Assembly (NCBI GenBank): GCA_965369325.1
Contig: CBDUQI010000077.1
Location: 1 to 23,311, forward strand
Direction: 5' to 3'
Length of the DNA: 23,311 nucleotides
Source of the DNA: CBDUQI01 sp965369325
GTDB taxonomy: Bacteria > Pseudomonadota > Gammaproteobacteria > Steroidobacterales > JBCBZW01
The first letter of the stretch is position 1. The number at the start of each line of letters is the position of its first letter. The notes beneath the pieces are model-generated. The model worked only from the letters and a program-made list of their open reading frames with translations. It searched no databases and was not told where the DNA came from. Position numbers and translations under genes: made by a program. Positions 14,923-21,139 of this stretch are shown in pieces.

Positions 14923-15356
14923 TCCATCTCGCCCTCGCTCATTGGGGGCGGCTCGCCCTCGTTCATCGGGGGCGGCTCGCCCTCGTTCATCGGGGGCGGC
15001 TCGCCCCACAACATCTGATCCAGGGCGTCGTGCCAGCCGTGGGACTTGAGGTCGATTCGACCGCGTTCAACCCGCACGCCCTCATCGGCTAGCCGATCGC
15101 ACTGACGCTGGTAGGCGTGGCTGTCGCGGGCGAACGCGATTTTCCCGGGCGAGCCAACCACCCGATGCCAGGGCACGTCCGTTTGCGCATCAAGCTGCCT
15201 CAGCGCCCAACCTACAAAGCGCGCACCGCGCGGCAAACCCGCCAGATCCGCCACCTGGCCATAGGTCATCACGCAACCTGCCGGGATACGCCTGACCGCC
15301 GCCCACACATTTTCCCGGCGCTGCTCGGTGCTCAGGGTTTCAGTCGCGTTAGTCAA
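14919..15356 (-). CDS. Alkyltransferase-like protein (MGMT family, Trp variant) with repeat tail
   Basis: DNA-binding member of the O6-alkylguanine-DNA alkyltransferase superfamily, 145 residues. TYGQVADLAG (31-40) is the HTH region, RFVGWALR (46-53) includes the intercalating-arginine loop, and PWHRVV (62-67) has Trp63 where true methyltransferases have the acceptor Cys. This defines the ATL group, which binds alkylated guanine without repairing it and hands the lesion to nucleotide excision repair. The normal domain ends near LDQMLW (112-117); after it come three GEPPPMNE-type octapeptides, ending GEME, from a 24-bp DNA repeat, not a family feature. The start is TTG, overlapping the TGA of the FG-GAP gene as TTGA; the next gene starts at an ATGA overlap. 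Cytoplasmic. Confidence 0.88.
   Translation of the reverse strand: MTNATETLSTEQRRENVWAAVRRIPAGCVMTYGQVADLAGLPRGARFVGWALRQLDAQTDVPWHRVVGSPGKIAFARDSHAYQRQCDRLADEGVRVERGRIDLKSHGWHDALDQMLWGEPPPMNEGEPPPMNEGEPPPMSEGEME
14929..15008 (-). repeat. 24-bp tandem repeat at the 3' end of the ATL gene
   Basis: The unit gggggcggctcgccctcgttcatc occurs at 14944-14967 and 14968-14991, with a partial third at 14992-15007 and a degenerate flank at 14929-14943. It is in frame and encodes the octapeptide GEPPPMNE. The near-perfect copies suggest recent replication slippage, so copy number may vary between strains. Confidence 0.9.
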
Positions 15357-17614
15357 GGCCGCGAGGTCTTCGCGTGATGATGGCCCGAGGAGGCGTCGGG
15401 GCGCAATTCAAAGCTCGGCGATTTTATCCGCCTGGGACGCGTGCGGCCTTCGGTTAACTCATATACCCGGTTTATCTTGAGCCCGGTATAACGCTGCGTC
15501 TGCAGGCTGCCCGGCCACTGCACCTGTACCCATTCGATGTGCTGCGCATCGCCAAGACCGATCTCCTGCTGCAAGCTGGAGCCACCGAACGAACCACCAC
15601 TGCCGACCAGCGCGTGAACCCTACGCAGGGGTGCATCCTTGCCGGGCGAGGTACGCAGCGCCAGTTGCACCCTCGCCCCGACAGCAAAGCGGTTGGCTTT
15701 GACGCCGCGCAAACGCAGCGTCACCCAGCGAGTGTCGTGCGAGGGGTTAGCGAACAACGCGTTGCCAAACGCATCGCCGGGGAAAAAACCACCCAGTTGA
15801 TGAAATAAATCCTGATCGCCATCGTTGTCAAGATCGCCAAAGGCAACGCCGTGGCCTTTTTGTAAATGCCCAAAACCGCCAGCATAGGTAGCCTCTTCAA
15901 ACTGCGCGCCCGCGCGATTGATATACATCACATTCGGCAGTTGCGACTCGAACGCAGGCTCGCCCGTGCCGAGATAGATATCCAGCCAGCCATCGTTGTT
16001 CAGATCACCGTAATTGGCCCCCATCGGCAGTGTGGGATGATGCAAATTGAGCTGTGCCGAGACATCTGAAAACCGGCCATCACCCAGATTGCGATAGATC
16101 ACTGAACCTTTCAGAGGCAGGGATCGATCGAAATACCAAGCCATCGCCTGCGCCGGTGGGTTTTCGAAGTTCGCGGCGAAAATATCCAGCCAGCCATCGT
16201 TGTTGTAGTCGAAGTACCAAGTGGCAAAGCTACGGGTGCTTGGGTGCTGTACGCCGAGCGATGTGGCCACATCGGTAAAGCGTTCGCCGTCGTTGCGGTA
16301 CAGGCGATTGGCACTGTTGTTGGTCGAGACGTACAAATCCGGATCGCCGTCGTTATCGTAGTCGCCCCAGGTGACGCCTTTGGTGTAACGCTGATTCACC
16401 ACCCCCATCTGCGCCGCGACGTCGGTAAAGTGTCCGTCGCCGTCGTTGCGAAACAATTGCGAGGGGTATGGCGTGGCGCCCGAGCCTTCGTTGCCTACAT
16501 ACAGATCCAGGTCGCCGTCGCCGTCGTAATCCGCAAACGCGGCGGTCTGGGTAGGGAACGCCGGCTCGGCCACACCCGCCGCGCGCGTCACGTCCACAAA
16601 ATGCGGTGTCCCACCCGAGCCTTCACCGGTGTTACGTAGCAGCGAGTTCCGAACCCGGCCCTGCGCATGCAACCAGCCTCCGCGCAGCACTAGCAGGTCC
16701 AGGCGGCCGTCGTTGTCATAATCGCCATGGATGAGATTGAGCCCGCCCAGTTGCGCGGCCAGGCCCCAGCGCTCGGTGACATCCACAAATCCGCCGCGCT
16801 GATCGTTGCGGAACGCGCGCAGACTGGCGCACGGGTCCGCGCTGGAACTGAGTAAGTCCAGATAGCCATCGCCATCGAAATCGTCCATCACCGCACCGCC
16901 GGCCAGATCAGTGCTGTCGACCCCCAGTCCGGGCGCCACATCCACCCAACGCGCGAGTCCGTGCTCAGGGACCTGGAACGTGTCGGGGGCAAGACGCCAT
17001 TGCGCGGGCACCCCTTGCGGCCAGTCGCCCGAGGCCATGCGGGCGATGTTGGCCAACCATGCCACCTGCGCCACAAACCCCTCGCGCGCCAAGATCTTCA
17101 GACTCAGGTCGCCCGCCAGGCGCGCATGCTGCGGGCGTATATGAATTCCGCCATCACGCAAGGGCAGCAGACAACTGTCCGCGTTGTGGTTACCCAGACA
17201 GTTTTGATCCTCCGCAGCCTGCAGATGCGCCAGCACTAGCAGGCCTTCAAGTGCATTACGCTGCGCCGTGTTCAAACCTGCCGCAGGGGTATCCTCCACG
17301 CCCTGCAAAGTGGCAACCGCATCCTCTGCCTGACCAAACTTCAACTGCTCCCAGGCCAGTTGCATCCGAAGCGCACGATTCGCAACCGGTTGATCGCCTG
17401 TCTGAGCCAGCTGCCCCTGCAGCCGGCGCAACTTTTGTTCGCCGTAAAAGTGGTTGTCGCTGGCCTTGTACGCAGCGCAGATAGCACGAAACTCGTCCTG
17501 CGGGGTGCGCGTAAGCACCTCGGGCGGGCTGGTCTCAGCCGCCGCAGGCTTACACGTGATCATCGCCAGCAGCGCGAGGAGGGCTGTGGGGGGCAGAGCT
17601 TGCCATAAATTCAT
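15353..17614 (-). CDS. Secreted FG-GAP (VCBS) repeat protein with ASPIC/UnbV domain
   Basis: A 753-residue exported protein related to the CRTAC1/UnbV family; its biochemical function is not known. Signal peptide 1-26 (core ALLALLAMIT, likely cut after AAA; Cys21 is not in a proper lipobox). Residues about 30-205 are helical. Seven calcium-binding FG-GAP motifs of the D-x-[DN]-x-DG-x-x-D[LI] type begin near residues 245, 299, 362, 419, 468, 537 and 595, predicting an integrin-like beta-propeller. The ASPIC/UnbV domain covers about 629-722, with VGSGGSFGGSSLQQEIGLG. A basic, His-rich tail (SGHHHAKTSRP) is unusual. The ATG at 17614 has only a weak AGGCG close by. Its TGA overlaps the TTG start of the alkyltransferase-like gene. 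Outer-membrane or extracellular location is likely; partners are unknown. Confidence 0.88.
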   Translation of the reverse strand: MNLWQALPPTALLALLAMITCKPAAAETSPPEVLTRTPQDEFRAICAAYKASDNHFYGEQKLRRLQGQLAQTGDQPVANRALRMQLAWEQLKFGQAEDAVATLQGVEDTPAAGLNTAQRNALEGLLVLAHLQAAEDQNCLGNHNADSCLLPLRDGGIHIRPQHARLAGDLSLKILAREGFVAQVAWLANIARMASGDWPQGVPAQWRLAPDTFQVPEHGLARWVDVAPGLGVDSTDLAGGAVMDDFDGDGYLDLLSSSADPCASLRAFRNDQRGGFVDVTERWGLAAQLGGLNLIHGDYDNDGRLDLLVLRGGWLHAQGRVRNSLLRNTGEGSGGTPHFVDVTRAAGVAEPAFPTQTAAFADYDGDGDLDLYVGNEGSGATPYPSQLFRNDGDGHFTDVAAQMGVVNQRYTKGVTWGDYDNDGDPDLYVSTNNSANRLYRNDGERFTDVATSLGVQHPSTRSFATWYFDYNNDGWLDIFAANFENPPAQAMAWYFDRSLPLKGSVIYRNLGDGRFSDVSAQLNLHHPTLPMGANYGDLNNDGWLDIYLGTGEPAFESQLPNVMYINRAGAQFEEATYAGGFGHLQKGHGVAFGDLDNDGDQDLFHQLGGFFPGDAFGNALFANPSHDTRWVTLRLRGVKANRFAVGARVQLALRTSPGKDAPLRRVHALVGSGGSFGGSSLQQEIGLGDAQHIEWVQVQWPGSLQTQRYTGLKINRVYELTEGRTRPRRIKSPSFELRPDASSGHHHAKTSRP

Positions 17615-17660
17615 TCGCCTAATTTACCACTTCGACCACCGTTTGGCGGTTGGTTGAGGG

Positions 17661-18344
17661 CTAGCGACGCAGAATGGCAATCCAGCGAGCCGCGTTGAGC
17701 AGCGTGGTGAGGCTAGCAGCCACATAGGTGAGCGCCGCGGCGGCCAGCAGGCGGCGGGCATGGGGCTGATCGCCTTCAATCAGGTACTCGCCCTGGTTCA
17801 GGATGGGCAGGGCGCGATTGAAGCTGGCGTCAAACTCGGTAGGCAAAGTGACCAGATGGATCACTATCGATCCGCCCAAGGTCAGCAAGCCGCCCAGACC
17901 GAATAACAGCGCGGCCGGTATCGCGTGGGTGATGATGCCGATGACCGGTGCCGCCAGCAGAATGCCGGCACCAAGTTTCTCCGCAGGCACCAGCACACGC
18001 ACCAGTGCGGTGCGCCAGCGGAACGGGCCATAACCGATGTGATGCTGCAGAGCATGCCCGACCTCATGCGCCGCGACGGTAACCGCGGTGAGTGAACGTC
18101 CGGCGTACTTGTCTTCGGTCAGGCGCACCGCGCGGGCGTGCGGATCGTAGTGATCGCCCTGCGCCGTCGACTCGACGGTGACCTCAGACAACTCTAACGT
18201 GTCCAGCAGGTGGCGCGCCAGTTCGCCGCCGGTGCCCGGGTAGCGGTCGATTGGACGGGAATACTTTTTAAGCGTGTGTTTTACCCACAGCGAAGGACCA
18301 TAGATAAAAGCCAACACGAGGATGATAAGTAACAGGTAGGGCAT
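17661..18344 (-). CDS. YugP-like zinc metallopeptidase (membrane)
   Basis: Membrane-embedded putative neutral zinc metallopeptidase of the Zn_peptidase_2/YugP family, 227 residues from the ATG at 18344. The frame opens at a TTG (18395), but the family normally begins with the hydrophobic helix MPYLLLIILVLAFIYG. HEVGHALQH (93-101) gives the two zinc His and the catalytic Glu; TEFDASFNRAL (about 162-172) supplies the likely third ligand Glu. Hydrophobic segments at about 1-18, 120-137, 140-157 and 203-220 suit a multi-pass protein. The start lacks a clear Shine-Dalgarno. It lies between the small TPR gene (90 nt upstream) and the FG-GAP gene (46 nt downstream), all on one strand. Substrates are unknown for the family. 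Confidence 0.85.
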   Translation of the reverse strand: MPYLLLIILVLAFIYGPSLWVKHTLKKYSRPIDRYPGTGGELARHLLDTLELSEVTVESTAQGDHYDPHARAVRLTEDKYAGRSLTAVTVAAHEVGHALQHHIGYGPFRWRTALVRVLVPAEKLGAGILLAAPVIGIITHAIPAALLFGLGGLLTLGGSIVIHLVTLPTEFDASFNRALPILNQGEYLIEGDQPHARRLLAAAALTYVAASLTTLLNAARWIAILRR

Positions 18345-18434
18345 GGGGCCAGTATAGCGGAGACCGTGAGGTAACCGCCGAAGCTGCACTGACAACCGGA
18401 TCAGGCAACGCGGTGCCTACAACGGCTAAGGCGA

Positions 18435-18881
18435 CTATGCCAGCGCGACTTCAGGCAAGTCGTCCGCATCGCTGGAGTCGCTGGAGTCCGCGTCGTTCGG
18501 GCCCTTGTCGGCGACGTCCAGCGACGGCGTGCTGAGCTCCAGCTCCACTGGTGCCGCATCGATGACGGGCGGCTCAGCCTCCACTGGCGCCGCGGCGATG
18601 ACAGGCGGCTCGGCCTCCACCGCCAGCGTGACCGCGAGCTCGCCGTGCTCATCGGTGGCTTGCTCTCCAACCGATAAGGCCTGGAGAAACAGGGCGGCCG
18701 CTTCTTTAGCCTGCCCGTTGAGCAGGCGCACTTGACCCAGCCGACGCAGCACCTGAGGATGCGCTGGATGGGCATTGAGATAGTTTTGTAGAATCGTCGC
18801 TGCCGCATCGAGTTCATCAGTCTCGATCAGATAGTCCGATGAGCGTATTGCAAGCATTAGGACGCGTGCGGTTTCAGCCAC
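18435..18881 (-). CDS. Small TPR-like protein with acidic repeat tail
   Basis: A 148-residue protein of unknown function. Residues about 8-70 look like one to two tetratricopeptide motifs (LDAAATILQNYLNAHPAHPQ, LGQVRLLNGQAKEAAALF), a protein-interaction fold. The rest is low complexity and acidic: VEAEPPVIAAAP then VEAEPPVIDAAP (88-99, 100-111), then DSSDSSDADD. No signal peptide, so it is probably cytoplasmic. The start is GTG at 18881, with GGGAGGG about 9 nt upstream, which fixes it. It resembles the TPR segment of type III secretion chaperones and similar small proteins only in general shape; no such system is present here. It may share a transcript with the YugP-like gene. Confidence 0.72.
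   Translation of the reverse strand: MAETARVLMLAIRSSDYLIETDELDAAATILQNYLNAHPAHPQVLRRLGQVRLLNGQAKEAAALFLQALSVGEQATDEHGELAVTLAVEAEPPVIAAAPVEAEPPVIDAAPVELELSTPSLDVADKGPNDADSSDSSDADDLPEVALA
18543..18620 (-). repeat. 36-bp tandem repeat in the TPR gene tail
   Basis: A 36-bp unit occurs about 2.2 times (gatgac landmarks at 18561 and 18597), in frame, encoding VEAEPPVI[AD]AAP. The copies differ at a few bases, so this expansion is older than the 24-bp repeat in the alkyltransferase-like gene. Confidence 0.75.
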
Positions 18882-18890
18882 TTGATGACA

Positions 18891-18898
18891 CCCTCCCT
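18891..18898 (-). promoter_or_regulatory. Shine-Dalgarno for the small TPR gene
   Basis: AGGGAGGG on the minus strand lies 9 nt before the GTG at 18881. It confirms that the GTG frame is the translated one, rather than the overlapping Arg/Ser-rich frame at 18401-18817. Confidence 0.7.
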
Positions 18899-18998
18899 GG
18901 CGAGCATCCGAGTGTACACACCGGCCGCTCGCAGGTGCAGACGCGAGTCACAAACCCGCTAATCTTTGCGCTGCAGAACATAAGCTGTCGCCCCCCAA

Positions 18999-20987
18999 CT
19001 ACCAGTGAATCCCCCGGGTAAGCTGCGCGAGCGCAATCTGCTCCGGCGATGGGCGATAGCGGGTGCTGCCGCGACGACCAACAGCCGCCGCCGAATCCGG
19101 AAACATATTAAACGCCGTGTTCATGCCTATCTGCACCACGCGCGGCGCCAGCAAATGGGCGATCTCTGCAAAAATCCCCAACCGCGTCGCCACGCGTTGC
19201 GGCTTCTTCACGATGGCATCGGTGATCATGACGGCCGCCTCTTCCGGGGAAATTGTTGGGACGTTCTGGTACATCTTGGTGGGGGCGATCATGGGCGTAC
19301 GCACCAGCGGCATATTCACTATGGTGAAGGCAACACCTTTGTGATTGTACTCCGAGGCCGCGCAGCGGGAAAACGCGTCCATCGCCGCCTTTGAGGCGAC
19401 GTAAGCGGAGAAGCGCGGGGCGTTGCTCAGCACGCCGATGGACGACACGTTGATCACATGCCCGCGGCCCTGCTCGACCATCTTGGGCAACACTCCCAGC
19501 GTGATACGCAATGCGCCGAAGTAATTAAGTTGCATGGTGCGCTCGAAGTCGTGAAAGCGATCGTAGGAATGCTCCACCGCACGGCGAATGGAACGCCCCG
19601 CGTTGTTGATCAGCACATCGACCGTGCCGTGCTCGGCCTGCAGCTCCTTTACTAGCGTATCGCAGCGCTCCAGATCGCTGATATCGCAGCTATAACAGTA
19701 AGCACGGCCACCCACCTGCTCGATTTCGCTGCGCACCTGTTCAAGCTTGCGTGCCTTGCGCGCCACCAGCACCACTTTGGCGCCAGCCTCACCCAGCTTC
19801 AGCGCCACCGCTTTGCCTATGCCGGAGGATGCGCCGGTCACCACGACGACGCGGTCTTTCACATTGCCGGCCAGGGTGCGATCTACGAACAGGTCCGGAT
19901 CTAGGTGGCGCTCCCAGTAATCCCACAGGCGCCAGGCGTAATCTTTCAGGTCGGGCACATCAATGCGTGATCCGCGCAGCGCCTTGTCAGTATTGGTCCG
20001 ATCGAATTTTGTTGGGTAATTAATCAAGGTAAGGATCTCATCCGGAATACCCAAATCATCCAGTACGGCACGCTTGGCACGCCGTACCGGTTGCAGGCTG
20101 GCCAGCCCCTTGCGTACATAAGACGGCACGAACCCGAACATTCTGGCGTCAATGCGCATGCTCATCTGCGGCGCATGCGCCGCCTCGGCGAAAATATTCA
20201 TCACATCACCGACGCGCCGTGGGTTGGGATCGGTAAGATGAAAACACTGCCCATCCAGCCCGCGTTTGTGTGCAATGTGCTCGATCGCCCGCACCACAAA
20301 CTCCACCGGCACGATGTTAATGCGCCCGCCTTCCACGCCTATCATTGGCAGCCATTCAGGCACCGCGTTGCGCAGCCGCTGAATTAGCTTGAAGAAATAG
20401 TAGGGGCCGTCGACCTTGTCCATCTCGCCCGTGCGCGAATCCCCCACCACCACACCCGGGCGGTAGATTCTGTATTTGCCCTTGTAGTGGTAGCGGATAA
20501 TCCCCTCGGACTCGTGTTTGCTCGCGAAGTACGGGTCTTCCAGCCCGGTGGCCTCCTCAAACATGTCTTCGCGGAAGACGCCGCGATACATGCCGGCCAC
20601 CGCGATGGAACTCACCAGATGAAAGCAATCCACATCCAGCGCTTGCGCAACCGCAGCGGCCTGGCGAGTGCCTTCGATATTGGTTTGCATCTGCAGGCTG
20701 GCATCAGCGCCCAGCTCGTACACCGCGCCAACATGGAACAGGTGCTTCACCTTACCTTTCATCGCCCGCACTTTTTGTGCGGACAGCCCCAACCGCGGCT
20801 TGGTGAGATCACCGGTGAGCACTTCGATCCGGTTCTGTTCGTCCTGCCAGTAAGCGCGCAGCGTTTTGATCTTCTTCTTTGAGCCGCCCCGCACCAGCAG
20901 GTGAATTTTGCCCTCGCGCCGGGCCAGTAACTCTCTCACCAATCGTCGGCCGATAAAGCCCGTAGCACCGGTAACAAAATAGGACAT
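18999..20987 (-). CDS. Two-domain fatty acyl-CoA/ACP reductase (alcohol-forming), Marinobacter FAR type
   Basis: NADPH-dependent enzyme expected to reduce fatty acyl-CoA or acyl-ACP, via the aldehyde, to fatty alcohol. The 662-residue length matches Marinobacter FAR (Maqu_2507, about 660), and long stretches agree as I recall that sequence, including FREDMFEEA, GEMDKVDGPYYFFK, DRFHDFERTMQLNYFG and NMPLVRTPMIAPTK. The N-terminal extended SDR domain has GATGFIG (7-13) and YFASK (153-157). The C-terminal classical SDR domain has TGASSGIG (384-391), NNAG (461-464), SS (515-516) and YVASK (529-533), so both active sites look intact. AGGGGG lies 10 nt before the ATG. In Marinobacter the product feeds wax-ester synthesis; no wax synthase is in this window. 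The gene seems monocistronic, with a candidate promoter behind the upstream terminator. Confidence 0.92.
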   Translation of the reverse strand: MSYFVTGATGFIGRRLVRELLARREGKIHLLVRGGSKKKIKTLRAYWQDEQNRIEVLTGDLTKPRLGLSAQKVRAMKGKVKHLFHVGAVYELGADASLQMQTNIEGTRQAAAVAQALDVDCFHLVSSIAVAGMYRGVFREDMFEEATGLEDPYFASKHESEGIIRYHYKGKYRIYRPGVVVGDSRTGEMDKVDGPYYFFKLIQRLRNAVPEWLPMIGVEGGRINIVPVEFVVRAIEHIAHKRGLDGQCFHLTDPNPRRVGDVMNIFAEAAHAPQMSMRIDARMFGFVPSYVRKGLASLQPVRRAKRAVLDDLGIPDEILTLINYPTKFDRTNTDKALRGSRIDVPDLKDYAWRLWDYWERHLDPDLFVDRTLAGNVKDRVVVVTGASSGIGKAVALKLGEAGAKVVLVARKARKLEQVRSEIEQVGGRAYCYSCDISDLERCDTLVKELQAEHGTVDVLINNAGRSIRRAVEHSYDRFHDFERTMQLNYFGALRITLGVLPKMVEQGRGHVINVSSIGVLSNAPRFSAYVASKAAMDAFSRCAASEYNHKGVAFTIVNMPLVRTPMIAPTKMYQNVPTISPEEAAVMITDAIVKKPQRVATRLGIFAEIAHLLAPRVVQIGMNTAFNMFPDSAAAVGRRGSTRYRPSPEQIALAQLTRGIHW

Positions 20988-21031
20988 GCCTGCTGTTCCC
21001 CCTGAATGAGAGCCTTGCGCAACAGGCGCTG

Positions 21032-21060
21032 AAAGTAACCTAGGCCCTCAGCGATTACAA
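21032..21060 (-). promoter_or_regulatory. Weak candidate promoter for the acyl reductase
   Basis: Minus-strand TTGTAA (21060-21055) and TACTTT (21037-21032) are separated by 17 bp, about 45 bp before the ATG at 20987. Matches to the sigma-70 consensus are only 4 of 6 and 3 of 6. It sits just downstream of the neighbouring gene's terminator, where a promoter is expected. Confidence 0.28.
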
Positions 21061-21066
21061 CGAGGC

Positions 21067-21096
21067 AAAAAAAAGACCCCGCACGAGGCGGGGTCT
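21067..21096 (-). terminator. Rho-independent terminator of the P-domain protein gene
   Basis: Perfect 9-bp inverted repeat AGACCCCGC / GCGGGGTCT (21074-21082, 21088-21096), 5-nt loop, with eight A residues on the left (21067-21074), that is a U-tract on the minus-strand transcript. It separates the sialidase-like gene from the acyl reductase gene. Confidence 0.92.
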
Positions 21097-21101
21097 CCTT
21101 C

Positions 21102-21124
21102 TCATCCGCTGGGGAAGCGGATGA
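21102..21124 (-). other. Second hairpin between stop codon and terminator
   Basis: A perfect 9-bp inverted repeat TCATCCGCT / AGCGGATGA with a 5-nt loop (21111-21115) lies 15 nt past the stop codon and 5 nt before the terminator stem. It has no T-tract of its own, so it may protect the mRNA end or assist termination. Confidence 0.6.
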
Positions 21125-21139
21125 ATCTGTCAACAGCTA

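Noticed and set aside
14929..15008. Possible CRISPR array from regular short repeats
   Set aside because: The 24-bp units abut with no spacers and are in coding frame; no cas gene is nearby.
14923..15009. N-terminal extension of the 124-residue hypothetical protein, reading RAAPDERG repeats
   Set aside because: It is only the second frame of the 24-bp repeat inside the alkyltransferase-like gene; the ATGA overlap at 14922 is a far better start.
18401..18817. 138-codon Arg/Ser-rich frame overlapping the small TPR gene
   Set aside because: Low-complexity composition typical of a shifted frame; the overlapping frame has TPR motifs and a strong Shine-Dalgarno.
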